Of a stretch of DNA of 56,927 nucleotides, positions 23,032 to 31,817 are shown piece after piece. The notes under the pieces were generated by a model. That model was not told the origin of the DNA, did no database searches, and saw nothing but the letters and a program-made list of their open reading frames with translations. This DNA comes from CAZTAO01 sp964611645 (GTDB taxonomy: Bacteria > Armatimonadota > UBA5829), in assembly GCA_964611645.1 (NCBI GenBank), contig CAZTAO010000027.1:1-56927 (forward strand), read 5' to 3'. The stretch's first letter is position 1. Each line of letters starts with the position of its first letter. The position numbers were made by a program, and so were the translations under genes.

Positions 23032-25152
23032 ATGAATGCGAAGAGACTGATTGGCAACTTGGGCGCGATGATTGCGCTGGTGTTGTTGATGGCGGCGGTG
23101 TTTGTGCCTGCTTGCCTGGCGCAGTCTGTCGTGTCTTCGCCGGACTTCATCACCGACCTTGTAACCGGTCGAAACAAGACCGGGCCGTATATGCTTTCCT
23201 ACACCGGTTTCGACCCCGGCACCGTCGCCGTTGTGGTAAACGGCAGGTCGCTGCGGAAGAACGCTGAGTTCCAGGTGGACGGCGACAAGGGCATACTAAC
23301 ATTCAACTCCGTGTTCGTGAATGACGCCATCGCGCGGGTCTCCTACAAGCTTGTTCCCGGCAAGTCCAACAAGGCCGCCGGGGTGATGAGCGTGCCGGTG
23401 TCGCTGGACCTGGTTACCGGCCCCGGGACAACCCTCAAGGTGATGGGCGTATACACTGCCGACGACGCCAAGAACCCCGACGCCGGGCGGACCGTGCTGG
23501 GTCTGGGTTCCGAGAACAAGTGGAAGAACACCACGTTCACCTCGCAGTTCTTCGTGAGCCGCAAGGACGATCCCAACGGTGAGTCCAGTGGTGGTAAGGA
23601 TACTGCCTATCGTGTAGGCGCCGAAACCACCCAGGGCCAGGTGAAGCTGAGTGCCACGATGCTTCGTTCGCAGGACAATTTCAACGGTCTGAAAGAGTAT
23701 GGCATAGCCGGAGGGAAGTCTGCAGACACATTCAGTCTGACATTCGATCCATCCAAGCAGGTGCAGGCCGTGGCGAGTTTCTCTCAGTTCAAAGACTCCA
23801 CCGGAGCCACTTCAGGCAACTACGGCAGCCAGAAGTCAGCCGGGGTGGTTTACAACCCGTCCGACGCTACAAGAGTTGCTGTCGGGATGGTGGAGAATGT
23901 TTCCGGAAACAGCGCATCGGGTGCGGAGACAACCACCCAGACCAACACAGTGAAGGTTGACCAGAAGCTGGGAGTGGTGGGGGCCGCGAGCGCGTCGGTG
24001 GAAAACACGAAAGTGACTACAGGCTCCGGCACTGAGAACATAGAGGTCAATCGTCTGGATGTGGCGGGCGCGGCTGGGAAGAACGTCACGGTTGCCGCAA
24101 GCGCGATGACCAGGAACTCGGACGTCAGCGGCGAGGAGACTTCGACTTCGGTATCAGCCTCGGCCAAGCCGATGGAGAATGCCGGGCTGAACGTGAAGTA
24201 TGCGACGCTTGAAAACAGCGCCCTGGGCAAGCAGGACACCACTGATGTGAGTGTTGCGGTTGCCCCGATCAAACAAGTGAATATCCAGGCAAGCTTGACC
24301 GACACCAATGTTGAAAAGGGCAGCGACACCTCCAAGACCACGGTTGCGGTGGTGGCTAACCCGATGGCCAACGTTGAGGTCAAAGGGAAGCTGGTTCAGG
24401 ATACCGTTGATTCGGCCAACACCGTCCAGAAGGACGTGAGTGTGGCGGCGTCGCCCGCGAACTTCGTGAAGGTCACGGGAAATATGTCGCAGAAAGACTC
24501 AACCGCCACGGACGTGTCCCGGGGGGCGACGGTCGAAATGAGGGCGGGTCTGGGAACCACGGTTGCCGCCGGATACAAGGAAACGAAGACAGGCGAAGAG
24601 CTGACTGTGGTCAAAGACTACTCCGCCAGCACGCAGCCGCTTACCGGCGTGAACCTGAGCGGCCAACTGAGGAACAGGAACTCGCGGAGCAAGGAAGATG
24701 TGGACACCCACAGGGTAAACGTCGCGGTGGCTCCGGCCAAGACATTCGTGATCGAGAGCGAGTATCAGTACAACCCGGAAGATGACAAGGGCAATGTTCA
24801 GTCGCTGAAGAATGAGTCCTTGGGCGCTCGCTGGAAGCTGGGGAGCGTTGGGTTGAGTGGGAAGTATACCCGCAGCGAGCAGTATCTGGCGAACAGGTTC
24901 TCTGAAGCGCAGACATACGGGGTTGAGCTTCCGGTTTCTCGCGTTGGCACGCTGACTACCGGAGTTGTGCTCAACAGAATGATGGATGCCGCGGATGACG
25001 CGACCAGGATGTATACTCTAGGCTACAGGCACGACGTGGGCGAGGCCCTCAGGCTGAGCCTGGCTGGAAGCCTGAAGCAGCAGTACAGCAACGGCACCCA
25101 CGTTTCCGAAGATGAACAAAGATGGGACCTGAGCCTGTCGAGCGCATTCTAA
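23032..25152 (+). CDS. secreted beta-rich protein, probable outer-membrane protein
   Basis: The 706-residue protein from ATG 23032 has a clear signal peptide (basic start, LVLLMAAVFVPACLAQ, cleavage near QS). An N-terminal domain with GPYMLSYTGFDPGTVAVVVNG is followed by a long series of about 40-residue strand pairs rich in Asn, Thr, Val and Lys. These repeat the pattern of a plus/minus alternating barrel or solenoid (VAVVANPMANVEVKGKL, VSVAASPANFVKVTGNM). It ends in LSLSSAF, whose terminal Phe after alternating residues matches the BAM recognition signal of outer-membrane barrels. It is therefore probably a porin-like barrel or a repeat protein anchored to one, and supports a diderm envelope. 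Confidence 0.75.
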   Translation: MNAKRLIGNLGAMIALVLLMAAVFVPACLAQSVVSSPDFITDLVTGRNKTGPYMLSYTGFDPGTVAVVVNGRSLRKNAEFQVDGDKGILTFNSVFVNDAIARVSYKLVPGKSNKAAGVMSVPVSLDLVTGPGTTLKVMGVYTADDAKNPDAGRTVLGLGSENKWKNTTFTSQFFVSRKDDPNGESSGGKDTAYRVGAETTQGQVKLSATMLRSQDNFNGLKEYGIAGGKSADTFSLTFDPSKQVQAVASFSQFKDSTGATSGNYGSQKSAGVVYNPSDATRVAVGMVENVSGNSASGAETTTQTNTVKVDQKLGVVGAASASVENTKVTTGSGTENIEVNRLDVAGAAGKNVTVAASAMTRNSDVSGEETSTSVSASAKPMENAGLNVKYATLENSALGKQDTTDVSVAVAPIKQVNIQASLTDTNVEKGSDTSKTTVAVVANPMANVEVKGKLVQDTVDSANTVQKDVSVAASPANFVKVTGNMSQKDSTATDVSRGATVEMRAGLGTTVAAGYKETKTGEELTVVKDYSASTQPLTGVNLSGQLRNRNSRSKEDVDTHRVNVAVAPAKTFVIESEYQYNPEDDKGNVQSLKNESLGARWKLGSVGLSGKYTRSEQYLANRFSEAQTYGVELPVSRVGTLTTGVVLNRMMDAADDATRMYTLGYRHDVGEALRLSLAGSLKQQYSNGTHVSEDEQRWDLSLSSAF

Positions 25153-25176
25153 GACTAGCTGAAACACGACCAACCA

Positions 25177-25215
25177 GAAGCCGCACCGGAGAGTAACCCG
25201 GTGCGGCTTCTTTGC
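25177..25215 (+). terminator. rho-independent terminator
   Basis: A perfect 13-bp stem, GAAGCCGCACCGG/CCGGTGCGGCTTC, with an 8-base loop is followed by TTTGCG. It lies 24 bases after the outer-membrane protein stop. Confidence 0.75.
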
Positions 25216-25222
25216 GTGCGTT

Positions 25223-25256
25223 GTCCCATACGTCCCATAGGTCTCATATGTCCCAT
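25223..25256. repeat. GTCCCATA word repeat
   Basis: Three near copies of GTCCCATA/GTCTCATA with about 9-11-base spacing (starting 25223, 25232, 25241) plus a shorter GTCCCAT lie in the spacer before glyQS. It is an intergenic word repeat of unknown role. Confidence 0.45.
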
Positions 25257-25356
25257 CGCTCTTCCAACCCCCATCATCCATCACCCGAACTTGCAACCTG
25301 CAACCCAACAGCTTAGAATTACATGTTCAAATACTGAAAGCGAGGCGGAGCCTAAA

Positions 25357-26673
25357 TTGGTAGACATGGAAACAATCGTGAACCTGTGCAAGACGCGTGG
25401 GTTCATTTTTCAATCGAGTGAGATATACGGCGGCATCGGGAGCAGCTACGACTACGGCCCCCTGGGAGTTGCCCTGAAGCGCAACGTGAAGGATGCCTGG
25501 TGGCGGGATATGATCGGCACGCGGGACGACGTGGTCGGCCTGGACGCGGCCATCATCATGCACCCGAAGGTCTGGGAAGTCTCCGGCCACATCGAGAACT
25601 TCACGGACCCGCTGGTGGACTGCAAGGAGTGCAAGCAGAGGTTCCGCGCGGATGATCTGGAGGCAGACATCTGCCCGTCGTGCGGTGGAGCGCTCACCGA
25701 AATGCGGCAGTTCAACACGATGTTCAAGACTTTCATCGGGCCGCTGCAGAATGAGTCCGCCACGGCCTATCTGCGCCCGGAGACTGCTCAGGGCATATTC
25801 ATGAACTTCGTCAACGTGCAGCAAGCCACCCGCAAGAAGCTGCCGTTTGGGATCGGGCAGGTTGGCAAGAGCTTCCGCAACGAGATCACACCCGGCAACT
25901 TCACCTTCCGAACTCGTGAGTTCGAGCAGATGGAGATGGAGTTCTTCGTGATGCCCGGCAGCGACGACGAGTGGTTCGATTACTGGGTCAACGAGCGGTA
26001 CAACTGGTACCTGAAGTATGGGGTCAACAAAGACCACCTTCGCCTCCGCCCGCACGACAAGGCCAAGCTTTCCCACTACTCCAAGGCCACTACGGACATC
26101 GAGTATGAGTACCCCTTCGGCTGGGGCGAGCTCGAGGGAATTGCTAACCGGACCGACTATGACCTTTCAGTCCACTCCCAAGGCTCAGGCAAGTCGCTCA
26201 CATACTTCGATGAGCCAAGCGGCGAGCACATCACCCCGTACGTCATCGAGCCTGCAGCCGGGGCAGACCGCGCGGCGCTGGTGTTCCTGATCGACGCCTA
26301 CGATGTCGAGATCATCGACAAGGGCGAAAAGAAGGACAAGCGCACGGTGCTTCGGTTCCACAAGGACATCGCCCCGATCAAGGCTGCCGTGATGCCTTTG
26401 CTGCGAAACAGGCCCGAGATAGTGGAGACCGCCAAGAACCTCGCTCACGACCTGCAGAAGTGCTTCCCCACAATGTACGACGACACCGCCTCCATAGGCC
26501 GCCTCTACCGCCGCCAGGACGAAATAGGCACCCTCTGGTGCATAACGGTGGATGTCCAAACGGTAGAAGAAGACCACCAGGTAACAATCCGAGACCGCGA
26601 CACCATGGAGCAGATAAGGATGCCGATCGAGGGCGTGAAGCAGTATCTTAGGGATAAGTTGGAGGAGTGCTGA
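25357..26673 (+). CDS. glyQS: glycyl-tRNA synthetase (alpha2 type)
   Basis: The 438-residue class II synthetase charges tRNA-Gly with glycine. I place the start at TTG 25357 (GGCGGAG six bases upstream), giving MVDMETIVNLCKTRGF, the usual opening; ATG 25366 is the alternative. An insertion with two CxxC pairs (CKEC and CPSC) probably binds zinc. Motif 2 is at FRNEITPGNFTFRTREFE and motif 3 near GIANRTDYDL. The C-terminal third is the anticodon-binding domain. It is the dimeric GRS1 form, not the glyQ/glyS tetramer. Confidence 0.95.
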   Translation: MVDMETIVNLCKTRGFIFQSSEIYGGIGSSYDYGPLGVALKRNVKDAWWRDMIGTRDDVVGLDAAIIMHPKVWEVSGHIENFTDPLVDCKECKQRFRADDLEADICPSCGGALTEMRQFNTMFKTFIGPLQNESATAYLRPETAQGIFMNFVNVQQATRKKLPFGIGQVGKSFRNEITPGNFTFRTREFEQMEMEFFVMPGSDDEWFDYWVNERYNWYLKYGVNKDHLRLRPHDKAKLSHYSKATTDIEYEYPFGWGELEGIANRTDYDLSVHSQGSGKSLTYFDEPSGEHITPYVIEPAAGADRAALVFLIDAYDVEIIDKGEKKDKRTVLRFHKDIAPIKAAVMPLLRNRPEIVETAKNLAHDLQKCFPTMYDDTASIGRLYRRQDEIGTLWCITVDVQTVEEDHQVTIRDRDTMEQIRMPIEGVKQYLRDKLEEC

Positions 26674-26723
26674 GGTTTCGTCTGATCGTTTGATGGTGTG
26701 ATCGTTTGATCGTGGGGGGCATC

Positions 26724-27230
26724 GTGGCAGATACAGGCAGCATCCAACTGAGGTTCAATGTGGAGTACGAGGATGTGCTTCACGCCGCGAATGTGTACGA
26801 CAATCGTGAGCTAATCCCATTGCGCAGACTGATCATTGATGAGGCAGTGGGCATTGCTTTCGGGGCCATGCTGTATTATCTCTACGGTATGTGGTGGACA
26901 TTGCTCGTGGGTGCAGCGGTGTTTCCTGCGTTCCGGATTATAGCCTACGCCATCCGCCGCGGGCAATGTCGGGCTATCTGGAAGTCAAAGATAGCCCAGG
27001 GACCATTCGAGGTCGCTTTCGATCAGAACGGGATGGTATCTCAGTCAAGCGTTGGGCGCGTCGAGCTTGCGTGGGATGCCTTCCAAAAGCTCATCGAGAG
27101 TCCGAGATGTTTCCTGCTGGTCTACTCGAAGTACGGCTACGTCACGTTGCCAAAGAGAGCATTTGCCGACGAAGCAGAGATTGAGCGGTTCAGAACACTG
27201 GTGGGAGAGCGTATAGCGAAATCAAAATAG
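26724..27230 (+). CDS. YcxB-like membrane protein
   Basis: The 168-residue protein starts at GTG 26724 (G run four bases upstream), with TTG 26706 as alternative. It has an N-terminal strand pair (IQLRFNVEYED), two membrane segments in hairpin (VGIAFGAMLYYLYGMWWTLLVG onwards) and a C-terminal PH-like part (VELAWDAFQKLIESPRCFLLVYSK, ...YVTLPKRAF). That layout is the YcxB family, whose function is not established. The GATCGTTTGAT words just upstream are another intergenic repeat. Confidence 0.65.
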   Translation: MADTGSIQLRFNVEYEDVLHAANVYDNRELIPLRRLIIDEAVGIAFGAMLYYLYGMWWTLLVGAAVFPAFRIIAYAIRRGQCRAIWKSKIAQGPFEVAFDQNGMVSQSSVGRVELAWDAFQKLIESPRCFLLVYSKYGYVTLPKRAFADEAEIERFRTLVGERIAKSK

Positions 27231-27279
27231 GAATGCACGCGTGTCCGAGACACAGAGGCATTCCTCCTGAGGTTCTAGC

Positions 27280-28119
27280 GTGAAACCTGCGCTGCGTAAG
27301 CTTCTCGAGACGACACTGGCTATCTTTGAGGCTGATCCTCGGGTCAGCGGCGCTTGGATGTACGGCTCAATCGGGGCTGACTCCGAGGACGACCTTTCCG
27401 ATGTGGACCCCGTATTCCTGGTAAACGATGATGACTTCGAGGCGGTAGACGCTGAGCTTCGGCCGATGTTTGAGCGGTTGTGCGAGCGGGTGGTGCTCTG
27501 GTGGCCGGACTGCATGGACACGGCGGGCCACGGCTCCAGAAACTACGCAGTCCTCTTCGAGGCCGATGGCGATCTCCTGCAATATGATATGACCATCATG
27601 AAGGAGAGCTGTCTTGCCAACTCTCACGCGAGTGTGTTCCTGGCTGGTGTGACTCCCGAGCAGATATTCTTCGACCGCAAGTCCCTGATCAGCGAGGCCG
27701 TCGGCCGGTTTGAACCTGCCACCGTATCACCGGAGTATCTGGAATGGATGGTGAGGCGTTTCTGGGTCTACGCGTATATCCACATCAAGTATCTGCTGCG
27801 AGAGGATGTTTTCAAGCTCAGGTATGCTCAGCAGATGCTGTTCGAGAGCCATGTGGCGGCTCTTCAGGCCCTGCAACCGCACTGGGCCTGGCACTGGTGG
27901 CCCGTCGGAGCAAAGCGCGCCTGCTCACCAGATGGCCGCAAGGCGCTGCTGGACTATTTCGGCACGGGGGATCGAGCGTCGGTCCAGGCTGCTTTGCTTC
28001 GCGAAATGGATACGTTCTCAAGAGATGCGAAGGCTGGGTGCGAGGCACTGGGAGTGGCTTATCCATCCGAAGTTGAATACGAGGTCCGGCGGAGTGTTGC
28101 GAAGGCGTTGGGAGTTTGA
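27280..28119 (+). CDS. nucleotidyltransferase (aminoglycoside adenylyltransferase-like)
   Basis: The 279-residue protein starts at GTG with TGAGGT upstream. The nucleotidyltransferase signature is complete: a GS dipeptide in MYGSIG (near 28-33), then DLSDVDPVFLV carrying the metal Asp pair, and a third acidic strand in LLQYDMTIM. The C-terminal helical half resembles AadE/streptomycin 6-adenylyltransferases. It may adenylylate an aminoglycoside or another small molecule. Resistance has not been shown and many family members are housekeeping or uncharacterised. It leads a run of same-strand genes with the next two. Confidence 0.75.
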   Translation: MKPALRKLLETTLAIFEADPRVSGAWMYGSIGADSEDDLSDVDPVFLVNDDDFEAVDAELRPMFERLCERVVLWWPDCMDTAGHGSRNYAVLFEADGDLLQYDMTIMKESCLANSHASVFLAGVTPEQIFFDRKSLISEAVGRFEPATVSPEYLEWMVRRFWVYAYIHIKYLLREDVFKLRYAQQMLFESHVAALQALQPHWAWHWWPVGAKRACSPDGRKALLDYFGTGDRASVQAALLREMDTFSRDAKAGCEALGVAYPSEVEYEVRRSVAKALGV

Positions 28120-28201
28120 GCCGGGCAGGTGTCGTGTATGCCCCGATATTCAACCCATTCAGCGTCTCAGCGGTTTAGAGCCGCCAGGTAGGATTGTTCA
28201 C

Positions 28202-28954
28202 ATGCTCCTAGAGATAGCACAACTCTACACCGCCTTCGATAAAGTCTTCCCGCGCCCGGAATCATACTGGGGCGAGGGGTGCTGCGTGCAGCCTGAGCAC
28301 GAGGAAGTGCTCCTGAGACTTCCGCGCGAGCAGTGGACAGAGGAGATGCTGTCGATGCCTGGCAGCCACATAGGCATCTGCTTCGCGACGTTCGAGCAGG
28401 CCTCCTACCTTATCCCCAGACTGCTCGAACTACTGGCCGAGGCGGAAAATGGTTTCAGCTACGGCACCCTTAATATGAATGTGCCCAGATTCCTGCGCGA
28501 ACACGAGAGTGACTATGCTACCCTCCGGTTGTGGCAGTTGATCGAAAACACTTTCATTGCCATCTTCAGAGAACGTACCTCGGAATTCGCTATCCGCTCC
28601 GAGTACCCCGATTATGTGGCAGGCACGGATGGCATAGATGATTTCCTGGGCGAGTTCTACCTTCCGCTTCTGTCGGGGCGGCATTGTCCAGACGGTTCCT
28701 CTGGCTGGGATGAGTTCTTCAGGCTTTGGGCGGAGGACGACAGCCCGGCGAGGATCGCTCACCTGCTGGGTGTGACCAAACGCCATTTCGATGATGATCT
28801 CTTTGAATGGGCTCCACCCGAAAGCTACCTTGAGCGCGTGCGCGATGTCGGGTATACTGAGTTGCTGCTGGCCAGAGCCGAGCCTGCGATGAAGTCGGTT
28901 GAGTCACCAACCTGGCTCAACGACCTGCGAGCCGCGCTGCGGAGTGCCCTATGA
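28202..28954 (+). CDS. hypothetical protein
   Basis: The open frame begins far upstream inside the previous gene. ATG 28202 is chosen as the first start after that gene's stop, although its ribosome binding site is weak. The 250-residue soluble protein has segments such as WQLIENTFIAIFRERTSEF and GWDEFFRLWAEDD but no known motif. It overlaps the dGTPase start by four bases (ATGA), so it is probably translated with it. Its role is unknown. Confidence 0.6.
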   Translation: MLLEIAQLYTAFDKVFPRPESYWGEGCCVQPEHEEVLLRLPREQWTEEMLSMPGSHIGICFATFEQASYLIPRLLELLAEAENGFSYGTLNMNVPRFLREHESDYATLRLWQLIENTFIAIFRERTSEFAIRSEYPDYVAGTDGIDDFLGEFYLPLLSGRHCPDGSSGWDEFFRLWAEDDSPARIAHLLGVTKRHFDDDLFEWAPPESYLERVRDVGYTELLLARAEPAMKSVESPTWLNDLRAALRSAL

Positions 28955-30003
28955 CCACCATCCGCCAACAATACGAACAACTGGAACACACGATCCTTTC
29001 GCCTTTGGCCATCAAGGCGGATGAGTCGAAGGGGCGTGTTCGCGTCGAGGCTAAGTGCCCTATTCGGACCGATTTCCAGAGGGATCGGGACCGGATTATT
29101 CACTCCAAGGCCTTCCGCAGGCTCAAGCACAAGACTCAGGTGTTTGTGGACCCGGAGGAAGACCACTTCCGCACGCGGCTCACCCATACTCTGGAAGTCG
29201 CCCAAATAGCCCGCACCATCAGCCGCGCGCTGAGGCTCAACGAAGACCTCACCGAAGCCATCGCCCTTGGGCACGACCTTGGCCATACCCCGTTTGGCCA
29301 CGCGGGGGAGACCGCGTTGGATGAAGTCATTCGAGAGTACGACCCCAAAGGCAGATTCCGGCACAGCGACCAGAGCCTGCGGATTGTGGACACTCTTGAG
29401 CGCGATGGCCTGGGGCTTAACCTGACATGGGAAGTCCGCGACGGCATCGCGAAGCATTCCAAAGGCAGCGCTGATCTGTCGCTCAGCAGTTCCGGCCCGG
29501 CAACTCTTGAGGGCAGGGTGGTGAAGATCAGCGACCGGGTGGCCTACATCAACCACGATATCGACGATTCCGTGCGCGCGGGGGTTATCCGGGCGGAGGA
29601 CCTGCCGGAGGAAGCCGGGGAGCTTCTCGGCCGCACCCATTCCAAGCGCATAAACTCGATGGTGACCGACATCATCAGCTTCAGCGCCAACCGGGGCGAC
29701 ATCGGTATGAGCGAGAACTATCGCAAAGCAACAGACACCCTCAAAGACTTCCTCTTCCACGAGGTCTACATGAGAGGCGGCGAGGCAGGGGAGGAGATCC
29801 ATCGCTACGAGGATATCCTCAAGTCCCTGTTCAGATACTACATGGACCACCCCCGGGAGATGACCTCCCACTGGAGCGATGGGCAAGACACAGACCACGC
29901 AGACCCCAAAGCCAGAATCACCGCCGTCTGCGACTTCGTCTCAGGCATGACCGACCGCTACGCCCAAAGAGACTACACCTCCAAGTTCCTGAAGTGGGTG
30001 TGA
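28951..30003 (+). CDS. dgt: deoxyguanosinetriphosphate triphosphohydrolase-like HD protein
   Basis: The 350-residue HD-domain enzyme splits dNTPs to nucleoside and triphosphate. Metal ligands are visible: RLTHTLEVAQIAR, the HD pair in GHDLGHTPFGHAGE and the later Asp in KISDRVAYINHDIDD. The N-terminal CPIRTDFQRDRDRIIHSKAFRRLKHKTQVF block is the standard dGTPase opening. Length fits the short bacterial (type 2, dGTPase-like) class. The start overlaps the upstream gene by four bases. It contributes to dNTP balance and possibly phage restriction. Confidence 0.93.
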   Translation: MTTIRQQYEQLEHTILSPLAIKADESKGRVRVEAKCPIRTDFQRDRDRIIHSKAFRRLKHKTQVFVDPEEDHFRTRLTHTLEVAQIARTISRALRLNEDLTEAIALGHDLGHTPFGHAGETALDEVIREYDPKGRFRHSDQSLRIVDTLERDGLGLNLTWEVRDGIAKHSKGSADLSLSSSGPATLEGRVVKISDRVAYINHDIDDSVRAGVIRAEDLPEEAGELLGRTHSKRINSMVTDIISFSANRGDIGMSENYRKATDTLKDFLFHEVYMRGGEAGEEIHRYEDILKSLFRYYMDHPREMTSHWSDGQDTDHADPKARITAVCDFVSGMTDRYAQRDYTSKFLKWV

Positions 30004-30254
30004 GGACGGACGCGAAGTCAATCACGAAAGCCCGAAAGAACAAAAGCACGAAAAAGAACGAAGGACGATTCAGCAGAAAGCCAGAAATTCGAGAAAACCA
30101 GAAATGGCACTAAAAGCCTTGGCGCTTCGCGAAGCACATGTCAGTTGTTCGTTCTCTTTCTGGCTTTCTTCAATTTCTGGTTTTCTGTTTAGTGTTCCCC
30201 CGTTTCCCTTTCGTGCTTTCCCCCTTTCGTGTTTTCGTGATTCCGTATCCTTCG
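30004..30254. repeat. intergenic palindromic word repeat (site 2)
   Basis: The left part has ATCACGAAAGCCCGAAAG and CAGAAAGCCAGAAATT. The right part has the inverse words CTTTCTGGCTTTCTTC, AATTTCTGGTTTTCTG and TTTCGTGTTTTCGTGATT. The two halves form a long imperfect inverted repeat around about 30125. The same words occur at 18343-18364 and 36866-37053. No gene is present in this 312-bp spacer. Confidence 0.65.
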
Positions 30255-30283
30255 TTTACACAACTATGTGCGAGTGGTAGAAT
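30255..30283 (+). promoter_or_regulatory. sigma-70-like promoter of the serpin gene
   Basis: TTTACA and TAGAAT are spaced by 17 bases and lie 32 bases before the serpin ATG. Confidence 0.6.
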
Positions 30284-30315
30284 GCGTTGTAAGCCTATTG
30301 ATCGGAGGCGTTGAT

Positions 30316-31614
30316 ATGAAAATGTCTATTTGGCATCTATGTGAAGTATTGGTCACGATGGTGTTGATGTTGCTTATGCTGCAAGGCTGCGGCGGGGAGG
30401 GTTCCGGAGATAATCCCAAGCCTGCTCCCAAGCCTGCAAGGGACGCCAACCTGAAAGTCGACCCTGCGCTGGTTGCCGCAACCAACGACTTCGGCTTCAA
30501 GCTCTACAACCAACTCGCGAAAGCCGACGGCGGCAAGAACCTGTTCATCTCCCCGACCAGCATCGAGTTGGCCCTTGCGATGACCTATAACGGCGCGCGG
30601 GGCGACACTCAAATTGGGATGGCGAAGGTCCTGGGGATCGGGGAGATGAAGCTGGAAGACTTCAATAAGGCAAATGCCGCCCTGGTGAAGCTCCTCGGCA
30701 ACCCTGACCCCAAGCTGCAGCTATCGATAGCGAACTCTCTGTGGGGCAGGCAGGGCGTGACATTCAAGGAAGACTTCCTGCAGCGCAACAAGGATTTCTA
30801 CGGCGCAAAGATAGAAAGCATCAATTTCGCGACCCCGGATTCAGCCGACAAGATCAACAACTGGGTCAAGGACAACACCGGCGGTATGATCAAGAAGCTG
30901 GTGCAGCACGATGCCATCAAGGATGCCCTGATGGTCCTTGCCAACGCGATCTACTTCAAGGGCAAGTGGACCCTGCCCTTCGACCCAATCGACACCAAGC
31001 CCGCAGACTTCACCCTCTTAGACGGCTCCAAGAAGAACTTCCCGATGATGGAGAACACTGACGACTTCAGATACATGGAAACCGACCAGTTCCAGGCCAT
31101 CGTGCTGCCTTACGGCGACAAGTTCGTGCAATGCGTGGTTGTTCTGCCGAAGCCCGAGGTCAAACTGGCCCAGTTCATGAAAGGCATCACCGGCAAGCAG
31201 TGGGCGGATTGGTCGGCTAAGTTCACCCAGCGCAAAGGGACCATCATCCTGCCGAGGTTCCGGGCGGAGTATTCCACCAGCCTCAAAGCCACTCTGGCAG
31301 CTATGGGTATGGAGAAAGCATTCAGTGGGGAAGCCGATTTTATGGGGATGATCTCCGAGGCCGAAGCCGCGAAGCTCCACGGCACGCCGTTGATAAGTGA
31401 CGTGGTCCACAAGACCGCGCTGGAAGTGGACGAGGAAGGCACCAAGGCCGCCGCTGCAACCGGCGTGATTATGGGAGTAACGGCAATGCCAATGCCGCAG
31501 GAACCGTTCGTGATGAAAGTAGACCACCCGTTCCTGCTGGCCATCACCGACCGCCCCACCGGCGCGATCCTGTTCCTTGGCACAATAGTAGTCCCGGAGC
31601 AGTTGGGGAACTGA
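30316..31614 (+). CDS. serpin-family lipoprotein
   Basis: The 432-residue protein from ATG 30316 (GGAGG eight bases upstream) has a lipoprotein signal peptide with lipobox LQGC near residue 25, then a Pro/Lys linker and a full serpin domain. Serpin landmarks include NLFISPTSIELALAMTYNGARGDT, NAIYFKGKWTLPFD, and the hinge VDEEGTKAAAATGVIMG followed by the reactive loop and DHPFLLAITD. The Gly-Thr-x-Ala-Ala-Ala-Ala hinge is the inhibitory type, so it should trap serine or cysteine proteases by loop insertion. The loop around GVTAMPMPQEP seems a few residues longer than in alpha-1-antitrypsin, so P1 cannot be fixed. It is lipid-anchored, facing outside or the periplasm. Confidence 0.9.
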   Translation: MKMSIWHLCEVLVTMVLMLLMLQGCGGEGSGDNPKPAPKPARDANLKVDPALVAATNDFGFKLYNQLAKADGGKNLFISPTSIELALAMTYNGARGDTQIGMAKVLGIGEMKLEDFNKANAALVKLLGNPDPKLQLSIANSLWGRQGVTFKEDFLQRNKDFYGAKIESINFATPDSADKINNWVKDNTGGMIKKLVQHDAIKDALMVLANAIYFKGKWTLPFDPIDTKPADFTLLDGSKKNFPMMENTDDFRYMETDQFQAIVLPYGDKFVQCVVVLPKPEVKLAQFMKGITGKQWADWSAKFTQRKGTIILPRFRAEYSTSLKATLAAMGMEKAFSGEADFMGMISEAEAAKLHGTPLISDVVHKTALEVDEEGTKAAAATGVIMGVTAMPMPQEPFVMKVDHPFLLAITDRPTGAILFLGTIVVPEQLGN

Positions 31615-31817
31615 CGGGGAAGATTATCCGCAGATGACGCAGATGGGGTTGACGGTTGTCGGTTGACGGTTAAGGGCGGACAGGGTAATCCTCTCTCCCG
31701 GGGGAGAGAGTTAGAGAGAGGGCGCTCTGTAACGACAAGAATAGTGGTCTCGTGTAGCAAATAGACCAATTCCCCCTTCCAAGGGGGAATGAGACTGAGC
31801 GCGTTACTTCTGGCCAC
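31615..31817. repeat. spacer with short inverted and word repeats
   Basis: The 203-bp spacer between the convergent serpin and Nif3 genes holds repeats GTTGACGGTTGTC/GGTTGACGGTTA, a CCTCTCTCCCGGGGGAGAGAG hairpin (about 31690-31712) and a TTCCCCCTT/AAGGGGGAA hairpin (about 31771-31790). The last may end transcription. Confidence 0.45.

Noticed and set aside
27806..28954. Longer 382-residue version of the gene before dGTPase
   Set aside because: Its first 130 residues lie out of frame inside the nucleotidyltransferase gene. The ATG at 28202 follows that gene's stop.
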